Assembly (NCBI RefSeq): GCF_963678795.1
Contig: NZ_OY787453.1
Location: 930,001 to 994,000, forward strand
DNA length: 64,000 bases
DNA from: an uncultured Methanoregula sp.
GTDB lineage: Archaea > Halobacteriota > Methanomicrobia > Methanomicrobiales > Methanospirillaceae
Direction of reading: 5' to 3'
Each line of letters opens with the position of its first letter. Position 1 is the stretch's first letter. Under the pieces are notes generated by a model. The model was given only the letters and a program-made list of their open reading frames with translations. It had not been told where the DNA came from and did not search any database. Made by a program: the position numbers and the translations under genes. Below are positions 39,639-49,182 of this stretch, one piece after another.

Positions 39639-40064
39639 ATCCGGCCCGTGACTGTTGATACGTTTTTTTAAAGATAATCTGAATGAATGGTTGACCGGGT
39701 GGTCCGGTGAGGGAGTGCGTGATTCACACTCCAAATCCTCACAAGTGGATATCAGAATAAAAGAAAAAGAGAATCTCCCCGTGAAAAAGGCGATTACGAT
39801 GTTAGCGAGAACTTATAATCCATTTATTGCGATGAATGCCGCCGCCCCCGGAGGGACGCCCCCGCGGTGGATCAGTAACGAAATAAAAGAACTTTGGGAA
39901 AACTCCCTGCCCCACCGTGCCGTACTGAGGCCGTGAGGCGGGGAGCGCTCGTAAACTCCAGGAATTTCATGGCCGGGTACGAATCAGATCGATACACACT
40001 CGTTTCAACTGAACCTGTATTGGTAAAACAACGGAACGCGAATATGATACCGGGACCGGCTCTT
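39639..40064. other. Intergenic region holding repeat copy A2
   Basis: Between convergent alanine-dehydrogenase-family and DUF475 genes. No supported gene. The main content is the two-hairpin repeat A2 (listed separately). Confidence 0.5.
39827..39950 (+). repeat. Two-hairpin GC-rich repeat, copy A2
   Basis: Matches copy A1 in order and much of its sequence: TTGCGATGAATGCCGCCG, arms CCGCCGC/GCGGTGG (one G-U pair), GGATCAGTAACG, an A-rich linker (AAATAAAAGAAC), then AACTCCCTGCCCC, CCGTGCC and closing GGCGGGGAG. The base change in the first stem keeps pairing, which supports a structured element rather than chance GC content. Confidence 0.65.
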
Positions 40065-40991
40065 TTAAGCCCCGGATCCTTTTGGCATCTCCCGTATAGA
40101 TCTCCAGAGGAAATACCCGACAATACCGAACGTGATCAGCGGTGAGACCCAGAACGGTATATGAACGCCGAAACTGTCGGCAATCATGATCACGCCAAGG
40201 GATAACACCGAGTACATTGCACCGTTCTTGAGATACTGGTACTTCTTGATCGTGTCCACGTTGCGCAGGGTCAGTTCCCGGACAACGAATGCCCCGATGC
40301 CGTTCCCGATAAGAATGAGGGGGACGGCCATCGTGAATGCAAATGCACCGACAACGCCGTCAATGGAGAATGTTGCGTCAATCACTTCAAGATAAAAGAT
40401 CTTGCTCATGTCCGACATGCCCGGGTTGTGCAGCATCTTTTCCTCTGCTTTCTCGGCATTCTGCCGGAACCCGTGAACGATAAAAAACGCGGTCGATCCC
40501 ATGACCGCCCCGAAGGCCATCATCGGGTTTTTCCCAAGGGCGAACCAGACAATGCCCGCAAGGAGTATCGAGACGATGGCAAAGAACCAGACCCCTTTTG
40601 CGGCAAAGAACTTCTCGCTTTTCAGGCCGTAATGCTTGGTCTCGAGGAACAGCCAGTGGAGGAAGAGGAATAACAGGAACGTTCCTCCTCCAATAAGAAG
40701 AATCGGCGAAGACTGTTCGATGGCCGCTATAACGACCGGGTCGCTTGAGAACGTGGCCGTGAGTGCACCTATCGGACCGAGAGCCGGTGTGGACATCCAG
40801 ACGATAAGCCAGGGGAGCAGGCCCCGGATGGCAAAGACTGCAAAGAGCAGGCCCCAGACAAGGAACCAGCGTTTTGCCCGTTCGCTCATCGTTGAGAGGA
40901 CTTCGGCATTGATAATGGCGTTATCAATGCTGGTGATCGTCTCGAACAGGACAAGACCCGCGATGATAAGAATGATGGAAAGGATATCCAT
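40065..40991 (-). CDS. DUF475/TerC-like integral membrane protein
   Basis: 308 residues with about 8 predicted TM helices. IILIIAGLVLFETITSIDNAIINAEVLSTMSERAKRWFLVWGLLFAVFAIRGLLPWLIVW has the acidic/Asn TM1 motif of the TerC/DUF475 superfamily (metal or other ion homeostasis). A second matching motif is LEVIDATFSIDGVVGAFAFT. The transported ion, if any, is unknown. Promoter expected at 40992-41180. Confidence 0.88.
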   Translation of the reverse strand: MDILSIILIIAGLVLFETITSIDNAIINAEVLSTMSERAKRWFLVWGLLFAVFAIRGLLPWLIVWMSTPALGPIGALTATFSSDPVVIAAIEQSSPILLIGGGTFLLFLFLHWLFLETKHYGLKSEKFFAAKGVWFFAIVSILLAGIVWFALGKNPMMAFGAVMGSTAFFIVHGFRQNAEKAEEKMLHNPGMSDMSKIFYLEVIDATFSIDGVVGAFAFTMAVPLILIGNGIGAFVVRELTLRNVDTIKKYQYLKNGAMYSVLSLGVIMIADSFGVHIPFWVSPLITFGIVGYFLWRSIREMPKGSGA

Positions 40992-41180
40992 AAATCAGAA
41001 ACATATGGATCGTATCCTGCTATTAAACACTCGGGACTCGCCCGGTTTCAGTATCAAACCTCAAAATCTCGTATTTTTTTGATATTGGCTGATAATTGTC
41101 AAAAAAACCGTTCGATCCGTGGGAATATCCCTGCGTATTTCATGCGGGTAACCGGGTTTTTATTGAAACACGGGAAATAT

Positions 41181-41816
41181 ATGCCGGTAACCATGTCTGA
41201 TCCACGCGAGCGGGAAGGATCTGCCGATGCCCTGTTACAGATACAGTTGGCAGTATCCCGCGTCCGTGGTGCAGAGACAAAAGGTATGCTTGGCATCCTG
41301 CTTGCAAAGGAAACGTTATCGTACTCCCTTTTCGATCTCCAGATAATTGGCGGAAGGCTCAACAGCGAGGTCGAAAAACTCCCGTCGCCATACCGCGAAT
41401 CGATCCTGCCGTTTTTTCGCCAACAGCTGTTCGGCAGGCACCACCAGCTTATCGGGAAATACCGGTCCGGGGTTTTTACCCGTATGAACGCACCCCTGCG
41501 GGATAAGGAACTGTTCTGGAAGTTCTGTGACGTGATCCCGGAAGGATGCTTTTCAAAGGATGATATCCATGAGCGCAACCCGTACTTCCGGAACCCGAGG
41601 AACCACCTCTTCTATTACCTGGTGGCTGCATTCACAATGTTCGTGCTCGATGAACCAGGTCATCCGGTGGGGATGCCGTTTCCGGGAGGTTACACCGTGG
41701 AACAGCGGGGGCGGGACTATTACTGCCTGATCCGGGACAAGGAAAAAGAGATCCCCCATTCGATCTGTAATTTCTGCCCGGCTCTCCAGAACGAAGATCC
41801 CCCGGGCAGGTCCTGA
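41181..41816 (+). CDS. UPF0305/DUF2115 family protein (methanogen-typical)
   Basis: About 211 residues from MPVTMSDPREREG. The family segments are KGMLGILLAKETLSYSLFDLQIIGG, RESILPFFRQQLFG and a Cys/His-bearing C-terminus (NPYFRNPRNHLFYYL...GGYTVEQRGRDYYCLIRDKEKEIPHSICNFCPAL). The family is largely restricted to methanogens and its function is unknown; the CNFC tail may bind metal. A longer frame to 41079 lacks family similarity. GGGAAA precedes the chosen ATG. Confidence 0.8.
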   Translation: MPVTMSDPREREGSADALLQIQLAVSRVRGAETKGMLGILLAKETLSYSLFDLQIIGGRLNSEVEKLPSPYRESILPFFRQQLFGRHHQLIGKYRSGVFTRMNAPLRDKELFWKFCDVIPEGCFSKDDIHERNPYFRNPRNHLFYYLVAAFTMFVLDEPGHPVGMPFPGGYTVEQRGRDYYCLIRDKEKEIPHSICNFCPALQNEDPPGRS

Positions 41817-42060
41817 CTTTTTTGGGGACACCGGGCGTATCCGCTACAAAAATGCCGGGAATTGATCAGGTACGTCCCTGTTATACCCCATTTTTGCTCC
41901 ATATCGGCCCGGTGTTCAAAACAAGGTAAGAATCGTCCTGGAGATCGTCAGTGCGGCGCAGGCCGGATGGACGGATACGTACACCGTAAAAATCTTTCCA
42001 GACCCGTTATGGCAAGCGTGGTAAAAGAAAAAAATGGTTTAGTGAAAGGCAAGTATCGTG

Positions 42061-42324
42061 TCAGTCGAGTGGAATGGTTTCCAGCTGGGACACAAGCTCC
42101 CAGATCCGTGTCCGCGCATGAATGGGCATATTGGGATCATTGGAGATTTCATCAATCTTGGAGATAGCTTCCGCGGCGCGCAGACCCATCGCCTTAGAAT
42201 TGTTCAGGAGCAGCGTCCGGGTCTCGTCAGCTACGCGCCGGATATTTCTGGGTATCGAGCTGTCTTCCTGAACGTGCTGCAACATCAGGATACAGTTTTC
42301 CATTGTTTTTTCAGGGTTGGGCAT
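42061..42324 (-). CDS. UPF0147 family protein
   Basis: 87 residues. [74 protein letters not shown] is the whole-length signature of the small archaeal UPF0147 family (helical bundle, unknown function). Next to the divergent zinc-ribbon gene at 42404. Confidence 0.88.
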   Translation of the reverse strand: MPNPEKTMENCILMLQHVQEDSSIPRNIRRVADETRTLLLNNSKAMGLRAAEAISKIDEISNDPNMPIHARTRIWELVSQLETIPLD

Positions 42325-42403
42325 GGTATCACCTACCTGGGTACCTGTAGTTAATATGCGTGACCGGCATATATAGGTTGAATATCAACCAGACGGTGAT
42401 CCA

Positions 42404-42823
42404 GTGCCTTCACGAAAAGAAGATGAAATTATGGCAGAGTACCTCCTTAAGGGGGGAAAAATGCTTGAAAAGTCCTGCAAGACCTGCGGATGCCCGCTCT
42501 TTGAAGTCAAGGGCAAGACAATCTGCGTTGTCTGTGCCGAGAACGGGCCTGCAAAGAATGCCGATGCGACTCCCCGCACCGCTGCTGCAGAGCCGGCAGC
42601 TCACCCCCATAACCACGAACATGGCGAGACCTGTTCCTGTGGCGAAGACCATGACGAGGACTCCTGCGAGTGCGAAGAGAGTGGGCTCACGGAGGAACTC
42701 GCATTCACCATCCACTCACTTTGCCTGCGCATCCAGAATGAGCGGGACCCGAACCAGGTTCTCACCCTGATGAATGCGGTGAAGAGCGGGACCGAGGCGC
42801 TGGAAGTTCTGTGCCGGCTGTAA
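42404..42823 (+). CDS. p27/Sjogren autoantigen-type zinc-ribbon protein
   Basis: 139 residues. KMLEKSCKTCGCPLFEVKGKTICVVC is the zinc-ribbon of the Sjogren's syndrome/scleroderma autoantigen 1 (p27) family, found in many archaea. A His/Asp/Cys-rich linker follows (HPHNHEHGETCSCGEDHDEDSCECEE), possibly another metal site, then a helical tail. Function unknown. Starts 80 bp from UPF0147, divergently. Confidence 0.85.
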   Translation: MPSRKEDEIMAEYLLKGGKMLEKSCKTCGCPLFEVKGKTICVVCAENGPAKNADATPRTAAAEPAAHPHNHEHGETCSCGEDHDEDSCECEESGLTEELAFTIHSLCLRIQNERDPNQVLTLMNAVKSGTEALEVLCRL

Positions 42824-43058
42824 ATTTTTTTTTAATCCTGTCTCTTTTTTCCATTTTCATCGCGATTGTTATCGTTCTTTGAAAATTATTCCGGATTTGT
42901 CAAAGAGTGCCGAAAAAATTTTACCGAGAAAAATTCTGCCAATCCCGAAAAATATTTTAAAAAAATCTGGCAGAAACGTTTCACCGGGATAATTTGTCGG
43001 TTTTGTACCAGGACTCTGAACCCGGGCTGGTATTCCGGACTATTACTCTGCGACGGAT

Positions 43059-43085
43059 AATGGGGCATGGATACCCCCTTCGGGA
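43059..43085. repeat. Palindromic repeat B, copy 1
   Basis: AATGGGGCATGG followed by ATACCCCC. The TAATGGGGCAT core matches copy 3 (43828-43857); an imperfect palindrome of G-run and C-run arms. Confidence 0.5.
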
Positions 43086-43526
43086 GATGTGCGTACATGG
43101 TTCCCGACCATGATCCAGATATGCCGTATTTTGCCAAACAGGGCCCGAAATGAGCGTTTTTCCGAAATGAGGAATTTTTCGTGTTGCCGAAAAGGTGCCG
43201 AATTCGTAGAAAATGGAGCTATATATTTTTTGATATTCCTGAAATGGGCTCAATTTGCCTTAAATGTGGGTAAAATAAGCCCGGAAAAAATCGCTAATAG
43301 ACCCTTTTAGCTGGCAGTTCTCTCTCAAAGTGGTAGTAAAGCACGGAAACTTAAAAGAAGGGCTGTTTTGGGGGTCAGTTCCGGGGGGCATTCTGGCGGG
43401 ATTTTGTACCGGTACCATCTCCGGGGGATCCCGTTGATTATGATATTGAATGTCGGATGGTTTTTTTCACCAGACGACCCTTGCCTGAAATTTTTTAATC
43501 GCGATCAAAGGGTGTCAGATATTCTG

Positions 43527-43564
43527 CCAATTGTTGGATAATTACCCAACCGTTGGATAATTAT
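43527..43564. repeat. Tandem 19-bp direct repeat
   Basis: Two adjacent units, CCAATTGTTGGATAATTAC and CCAACCGTTGGATAATTAT, differing at three positions. Each contains CCAAnnGTTGG, itself a short palindrome, so this could be a double operator, though no promoter or gene start is beside it. Confidence 0.5.
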
Positions 43565-43726
43565 CTCACAGTGTTCTGTTTTTACCGGCGGGGGTGATCT
43601 TACCGATCAACCAGATCCTGCCCGAAAAAATATGAGCGGGGGGTGAAGGGTCGATTGAAAATTTTTCAGCAGGTGTGGGGGGGTTGTGAAAAATAAAACA
43701 ATGGGAGCAATAGTGGAAATGATGAT

Positions 43727-43857
43727 GGGGGCTGATACCCCCATACCTCATTGGGATTGCCTAACGCGAGATAACGCCTCGCCGGGTTTTGCGCTACGCA
43801 CTTACCTGCCCATACCAATGAATCGTTATTGAGTAATGGGGCATCAGCCCCAACATA
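43727..43857. repeat. Palindromic repeat B, copies 2 and 3 as inverted pair
   Basis: GGGGGCTGATACCCCCATAC at 43727 and, inverted, TGGGGCATCAGCCCCAAC at ~43836-43853 bound a ~130 bp segment (ends approximate). Within each copy the G and C runs also pair. The layout resembles a small non-autonomous (MITE-like) element, but no target-site duplication was identified. Confidence 0.5.
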
Positions 43858-43871
43858 CATCTCCGGTTTAC

Positions 43872-46109
43872 CTACCCGTATTCCCTCCGGCACAGCTCAA
43901 AGACCTTCTGCGCCGTCTTCTCCCCGATCCCTTTGATCGCAACCAGTTCTTCGAACGAGGCATTCACGATCCCCAGGATGGAACCGAAATGCGCGAGCAG
44001 GAGCCGGGCGTTCTTCATCCCGATATCAGGAAACGCTGAAATAATATACTCCTGTTCCTCGCGCACTGAAGAGTGCGTTTTATGCGGGTGGACTTTACGC
44101 TCGCCCCGCTCCCCGTCCTCCCGTTTCGCAAGGACCATCAGCATCTGGGCGGTGTCCTGCTCATCGCGGGTGAAGAGAAGGGTGACGCCCATATCTACGG
44201 TAAGGGCGGCAAGGACGCCTTTAATCGCGTTCGGGTGGATGTCCCGCTGCGTATACAAATCTCCGCCTTCGATGATCATAACCGGGCGGGGCACCGCTTC
44301 GGCCATGACTTTGACCTGCCCGAGGAGATCGCGGTTGATGAGCGTATCGACAAAATCCCGTGCGGTCTTGCGCTCGACCAGTATCCGGTCCCCGATAGCG
44401 TAGTCCCCGGAGGGAAGCCGCTCGATCCGGATTGAAGCACCCATCCCCGATAGCACCTCCACGACTTTTGAAGAGGTCTCGCGGTCATCGATGACGATCT
44501 TCGGGCCCTGCGGGGTGAACTCCTCGATGCTTGCCTGTTCAGCGATGACGGGTCGTTGTATGGGATTCATCGCGCTGCCCAGTGTCCGCATGCTCTTGTG
44601 CATCATCTTTTCCTTTGAGGCACTGACATGACGGAAGACCTCGTCGGAGGTTCCTTTGGTGACGAGGACGACAACCCTTCCTGCCCCGGACCGCCCGGTT
44701 CTTCCTTTACGCTGGATGGACCGGATCTCCGATGGAACCGCTTCGTAAAAGATCACCATGTCCGTTGACGGGACATCCAGCCCCTCTTCCCCCACGGATG
44801 TTGCTATCAGGACTTTGAACTCTCCTTTCCGGAACCGGTCCAGTGCCGCGATCTGCTTCTTCTGGGAGAGCCCTTTCTCGGCATCTTTTGTTGCCTGCCC
44901 GACAAAACGTTCTGATACAATACGGTATTTTGTCAGGTAATCCACGAGCAGCTGGACCGTGTCCCGGTAGGTTGCAAATACGATGATGCGGCTGTCGGGA
45001 TACTTCGCCAGCTGGTCCCGGACAAGATTAAGGGTCCTTTCCATCTTCGGGTGCAGTTCTTCAGTCCATTCCTTTGACCGTTCACAGAGATCCTGGAACG
45101 AATGATCGGCAACCAGCCTCTGGCTTGCCTTGCTCCCGCCAGGACCGGTCCCTTCGGCAACCAGTTTTGCAAGATAACCCTTCAGGACTTCGCTTCCCTG
45201 CGATTCGGCCAGCATCACGGCATGTTTCAGTTTCATGCATTCTGCATAAACCGAGGCTGCGGAGTACCCGGCCGGGTCCCGGTTCGCGATCCTCTGCTGG
45301 ATCTGGGCATTGATCGCGTTCAGTTCCTTCATCGAGAGTTTCTCCCGTTTGGGGACTGTGAAATGGAGCGATGCAAGGAGAGCCAGCCGCTCCTCGATGA
45401 GACCATTGATGATCTGGATTGCAATTTTGAGCTCGGGGGGGAGACTGATATCTACGTATTCCAGTTCACGATCGAATACGTACGGGCTGACATCCGGATC
45501 AGTCTCCGTCCGGTTCTCGATATGCTCGATCCCAAGGTTCGAGCAGACCTCCTGAACCTTCTCCTGAGCCCCTCCGGGCGATGCGGTCATTGCAAGAAGG
45601 AGCGGTTTTGCGGCCGTTGCAAGGTAACGCTGCGCCAGGAATACATAGGCATAATTGCCAACCGCCCGGTGACACTCGTCCACGACAAGGAGCGCGACAT
45701 CCGCAAGGGTATAGCGGCCGGCAATCAGGTCGTTTTTGATGACCTGGGGCGTGGCAAGGATAACCGTTGCCCCTTCCCAGTCCGCAGTACGTTCATCCGG
45801 GGGGGCCTCCCCGGTGAACATGACGAACGGTGTTGTTTCCGGTCTGTCTGTTCCGGTTAGGAGAAGATACCGCTCAAAATAGCGGAGGTGCTGCTCCACC
45901 AGCGGTTTTGTGGGGGCGAGCATCAGCACTTTCCCCTTCTCATTGTAAAGCCGGGACGCAGCAACAAGGAGGGCGACGGCGGTCTTGCCAAGGCCGGTCG
46001 GCAGGATTACCATCGTGTTTGCGTCCAGCGCTTTCATTGCTATCGAGAGCTGGTACTCCCGCGATTCGAGGCTCTCCGGTTTTATGAGGGGGTGACTGAT
46101 GCAGCTCAT
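43872..46109 (-). CDS. hef: Hef helicase/nuclease (ERCC4 family)
   Basis: 745 residues. An archaeal fork-processing enzyme, counterpart of FANCM/XPF. An SF2 helicase half has PTGLGKTAVALLVA, LLVVDECHRAVGNYAY, AMTASPGG and QRKGRTGRSGAG. An ERCC4 nuclease half has IVIDDRETSSKVVEVL, GDYAIGDRILVERKTARDFVDTL (ERKxxxD motif). Two helix-hairpin-helix motifs end it (AFPDIGMKNARLLLAHFGS; VAIKGIGEKTAQKVFELC). Both catalytic halves look intact. Repeats of families A and B lie on both sides of the gene. Confidence 0.96.
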   Translation of the reverse strand: MSCISHPLIKPESLESREYQLSIAMKALDANTMVILPTGLGKTAVALLVAASRLYNEKGKVLMLAPTKPLVEQHLRYFERYLLLTGTDRPETTPFVMFTGEAPPDERTADWEGATVILATPQVIKNDLIAGRYTLADVALLVVDECHRAVGNYAYVFLAQRYLATAAKPLLLAMTASPGGAQEKVQEVCSNLGIEHIENRTETDPDVSPYVFDRELEYVDISLPPELKIAIQIINGLIEERLALLASLHFTVPKREKLSMKELNAINAQIQQRIANRDPAGYSAASVYAECMKLKHAVMLAESQGSEVLKGYLAKLVAEGTGPGGSKASQRLVADHSFQDLCERSKEWTEELHPKMERTLNLVRDQLAKYPDSRIIVFATYRDTVQLLVDYLTKYRIVSERFVGQATKDAEKGLSQKKQIAALDRFRKGEFKVLIATSVGEEGLDVPSTDMVIFYEAVPSEIRSIQRKGRTGRSGAGRVVVLVTKGTSDEVFRHVSASKEKMMHKSMRTLGSAMNPIQRPVIAEQASIEEFTPQGPKIVIDDRETSSKVVEVLSGMGASIRIERLPSGDYAIGDRILVERKTARDFVDTLINRDLLGQVKVMAEAVPRPVMIIEGGDLYTQRDIHPNAIKGVLAALTVDMGVTLLFTRDEQDTAQMLMVLAKREDGERGERKVHPHKTHSSVREEQEYIISAFPDIGMKNARLLLAHFGSILGIVNASFEELVAIKGIGEKTAQKVFELCRREYG

Positions 46110-46354
46110 CTTACTGGTGAGAGATTTAGTCTCGTTGGGTAATATAGGGATTTGTGGTGCAGGTGATAGTTAACTTTTCAGACCATTCGGTTTTCAGAAT
46201 CTGTAGATTATGTGGGTGACCCCCTCTCTCCCCCAGAGGGGGAGGCAGCCCAAGGGAAGCATCCCCCTGACCCCCATTCAATATTTTCTCTCCCGTTGAA
46301 ATACTGAAAAAAAGACGACAGAATAAATCGCTGGTATTAAATGAAAATGATATT

Positions 46355-46395
46355 GAGGCCGCCGCGGGGCGCCCTTCGGGGCGGCGGCATTCATC
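46355..46395 (-). repeat. GC-rich hairpin repeat, partial copy A3
   Basis: On the minus strand, GATGAATGCCGCCGCCCC then GAAGGGCGCCCCGCGGCGG, matching copy A2 up to the end of the first stem. Arms CCGCCGC/GCGGCGG pair fully. The second hairpin and A-rich linker are absent. Confidence 0.6.
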
Positions 46396-46428
46396 CCAAA
46401 GGGGTATGGGGGCATCAACCCCCATCAG
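46395..46428 (-). repeat. Palindromic repeat B, copy 4
   Basis: On the minus strand CTGATGGGGGTTGATGCCCCCATACC, matching GGGGGCTGATACCCCCATACC at 43727. Directly adjacent to repeat A3. Confidence 0.5.
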
Positions 46429-46462
46429 TATTCAATATTATTTACCGGAAAAATGGTGAATA

Positions 46463-48184
46463 TTATTCCAGTGATGTAAACGTAACGCTTCCGTCAACCA
46501 GCGCACCGATGGTTTCCGGTAATTTATCTATCGCGATACGGACCTGTTTCATGCTGTCCCGATCCCGGAGGGTGACAGTGTTGTTCTCTTTGGTATCATA
46601 ATCGACCGTGACCGCGAACGGGGTCCCGATCTCATCCTGCCTGCGATACCGCCGGCCGATGGCGCCCGAGTCATCGTATTCAGCCTGGATGCCTTTCTTA
46701 TGCAGGGTGCGGGTGATATCGTCGGCTATGGTGTCAAGGCCGTCGCGGGTCATGAGCGGGAATACCGCGACTTGGACCGGGGCGACTTTCGGGGAGAGGC
46801 GCATGACGATCCGTTTTTCGCCGTCAGCGACATCCTCGTCGTATGCCTGTTCGAGCACGGCATAGCACATCCGGTCAATGCCGTACGAGGGCTCGATCAC
46901 GTGCGGGACAACATCCTCGCCCCGCACATCGATAATCTCGTCCCTGACCTCGAAGAGATCCGCGGGGATATGGATCTTTTCTCCGTCAACAACGACATCG
47001 GCACCGTTTTCCGTGGGGGTTGAATTCCCCAGTGCTTCGAAGATAGCTTTCGCTTTGTTCCGGTACTGCTTCCCGAGGACCCCCATGTTGGGGATGATCC
47101 GTCGGCGGGCGACTTTCTTTGGCTCTGCATACTGGATGAATACCGTCATCGGCGTGCCGCTCGCCCCTGCGTGGGCGTTCAGGTCATAATTTGTCCGGTC
47201 TGCAAGACCAACCGTCTCGACCCAGCCGAACCGGTCCGATAAGATCTCGGCGTCCCAGCAGTCCGTTGCGTAATGGGCCCGCTCATCCGGGAGGTGCTGG
47301 CGGAAGCGGAGACGTTCGGGTTTGATGCCGATGGTGACCAGCAGTTCGTGGGTCAGGGCAACATAGTAGGCAAGGTATTCGTTTGCGATAACGCCCTTGT
47401 CAACCGCTTCCCTCATTGAGAGGGTGATTGCATCCCCGCATTTCTGCTGCTGGACGTATGTCAGGAGCGGCATCCGGTAATCCGCGTAGCGCCTGAAGGT
47501 CGGGTGGCGGTTCTTTTCGTCGGGATGGACAAAGATCTCCGCTTCGGCCTGCGTGAACTCGCGGAGCCGGATCATTCCCTGCCGGGGGGAGATCTCGTTC
47601 CGGTAGGATTTGCCGATCTGGACTGCACCAAAGGGAAGCTTGTCGCGGTAGAACCGCAGGAGACGGGTGAAATCAACGAACATCCCCTGTGCGGTCTCGG
47701 GCCGGAGATAGCCGGTCCTCTGGGTACCCGGGCCTATCATGGTCTTGAACATCAGGTTGAAGTTGAAGACTTCGACATTGCCGAGGACTTCTCCGCAGGA
47801 AAGACACTTGCAGCTGGCAAGGGCTGCGGCAAGTTCTTCTTTTTTCATCGTCGAGGCATTCCGGACCCCGCCGCCTTCCGCAACATGGTCGGCCCGCAGG
47901 TATTCCTTACAGTGCGGGCACTGGCACATCTTGTCGGCAAATCCTGCAACATGGCCGGAAGCGATAAAAACTGCTTCCTGTGCAATGGTCGGGCACTCGA
48001 TCTCGTAGTAGCCCTCGCGGATAACATAAAATTCCCGCCAGACATTCTCGATCCGCCGCTTCATCATCGCCCCGAGCGGCCCGTAATCGATGAACCCTGC
48101 AACGGCACCGTAACATTCTGACGTTGGCCAGATGAACCCGCGGCGCTTGGCAAGTTCCATGACGTTCTCAAAAACATCGCTCAT
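46463..48184 (-). CDS. glyS: Glycyl-tRNA synthetase (homodimeric type)
   Basis: 573 residues. A class II synthetase of the archaeal/eukaryotic homodimer type. The start FENVMELAKRRGFIWPTSECYGAVAGFIDYGPLGAMMKRRI is typical. Motif 2 lies around the SYRNEISPRQGMIRLREFTQAEAEIF, and motif 3 near PSYGIDRMCYAVLEQAYDE. The anticodon-binding domain closes it. An internal CxxC...CxxC (CQCPHCKEY; CKCLSCGEV) suggests a zinc site in the insertion. I start at MSDVFEN (48184), three codons inside the longest frame. Confidence 0.96.
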   Translation of the reverse strand: MSDVFENVMELAKRRGFIWPTSECYGAVAGFIDYGPLGAMMKRRIENVWREFYVIREGYYEIECPTIAQEAVFIASGHVAGFADKMCQCPHCKEYLRADHVAEGGGVRNASTMKKEELAAALASCKCLSCGEVLGNVEVFNFNLMFKTMIGPGTQRTGYLRPETAQGMFVDFTRLLRFYRDKLPFGAVQIGKSYRNEISPRQGMIRLREFTQAEAEIFVHPDEKNRHPTFRRYADYRMPLLTYVQQQKCGDAITLSMREAVDKGVIANEYLAYYVALTHELLVTIGIKPERLRFRQHLPDERAHYATDCWDAEILSDRFGWVETVGLADRTNYDLNAHAGASGTPMTVFIQYAEPKKVARRRIIPNMGVLGKQYRNKAKAIFEALGNSTPTENGADVVVDGEKIHIPADLFEVRDEIIDVRGEDVVPHVIEPSYGIDRMCYAVLEQAYDEDVADGEKRIVMRLSPKVAPVQVAVFPLMTRDGLDTIADDITRTLHKKGIQAEYDDSGAIGRRYRRQDEIGTPFAVTVDYDTKENNTVTLRDRDSMKQVRIAIDKLPETIGALVDGSVTFTSLE

Positions 48185-48461
48185 AATGATCACGAAATAC
48201 TAGTCTTTACTCATGTTGAACTACTGGCGACAAAAAGACTCTCATGGTATTCCGGATCCCGCGTGGATCAGCCGGCCTGGTTCGGACTGGTAAAAAGTAT
48301 CACAGAACCTGTAAACATTTCCCGGTCGTACCGGTTTCATATCACAATATTTATTTTGCATAAACGATTGATTTAAAGGTTTTTTGGTCAAACAAAGCGT
48401 AAAGATAGCATTAAATAGTAAACGAAGTATTGTATATCCTAATCCCAATACGGGGTATGCA

Positions 48462-49070
48462 ATGACCGAAGACAAACGCAAGGCACATCTCCTGAAGCTC
48501 TTCAGTACCATGTCGGGTAAGACCAAGATCGTCGAACCGATGAAAAATATCCATGGTACCTTAAGAGACAGCGACGCGATCGAACGCGAGGTAGCTCTCG
48601 TAATGAGAGAGATCACTGAACAGGGAATTTTCAAGACCTCCTTAAAACCGATCCAGCTTGCAAAACTTGTCACCTCTTTCTATGCAGGAAAGAATGATAC
48701 TGAGATTGCCCGGGAACTCGGTGATGAAAAACTCAGTAAAACGGTTGCACGTGCACGGGTCCGGCTCAAGCTGTTCCGTGAACTTGATTTCAAGATGCCG
48801 TTTGACAAGGAGAAGATGGAGGAGCTCATCGAATCCGGTAAAACCCTGAAAGAAGTTTCTGAGGAACTTGGCGTAAGCCCCTCGACCCTTCGGGAATACC
48901 GGCATGTTATCGAAGAGCAGGAAGATCCCACAATTGATCCGTATATAGACCGGATCCGGGATGTTATGGAGGATCGCGATCTTTCCGAACAGATGACCCG
49001 GAGTGCAACTGCTGACAGCCTTGGGGATTCCATCGATATCACAGAAGCCGAACTTATTGACGTGACGTGA
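48462..49070 (+). CDS. Helix-turn-helix conserved methanogen protein
   Basis: About 202 residues from MTEDKRKAHLLKLFSTM, after GGGGT. Two HTH-like segments: KNDTEIARELGDEKLSKTVARARVRL (~70-100) and KTLKEVSEELGVSPSTLREYRHVIEEQ (~130-155). The acidic tail is probably disordered. There is no receiver or sensor domain, so this is probably a DNA-binding regulator of a family conserved in Methanomicrobia, role unknown. Divergent from glyS with ~280 bp between. Confidence 0.65.
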   Translation: MTEDKRKAHLLKLFSTMSGKTKIVEPMKNIHGTLRDSDAIEREVALVMREITEQGIFKTSLKPIQLAKLVTSFYAGKNDTEIARELGDEKLSKTVARARVRLKLFRELDFKMPFDKEKMEELIESGKTLKEVSEELGVSPSTLREYRHVIEEQEDPTIDPYIDRIRDVMEDRDLSEQMTRSATADSLGDSIDITEAELIDVT

Positions 49071-49182
49071 AGGCAGGTCAGCTGTCTTTCGATCACCGTC
49101 CTTTTTTGATGGGACATTTCCGCGCTCTGGAAGTTATCCCCCTGATGGGAATATTCATCCGAACAGAATCCAATCCGGTATT

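Larger units (their letters stand above)
42824..43871. other. ~1 kb repeat-rich intergenic region upstream of hef's 3' end
   Basis: No gene supported over 1048 bp. The left half is AT-rich with repeated CCGAAAAA-type motifs. It holds palindromic repeats B (43059-43085, 43727-43756, 43828-43857) and a 19-bp tandem direct repeat at 43527-43564. The GC blocks near 43370-43440 (GGGGGTCAGTTCCGGGGGG) look like degraded repeats. Confidence 0.5.
46110..46462. other. Intergenic region between glyS and hef with repeats
   Basis: 353 bp with no gene. It contains a GC/AG-rich patch (CTCTCCCCCAGAGGGGGAG near 46222-46243), the inverted copy of repeat A's first hairpin (46355-46395) and repeat B copy 4 (46395-46428). 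Confidence 0.5.
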
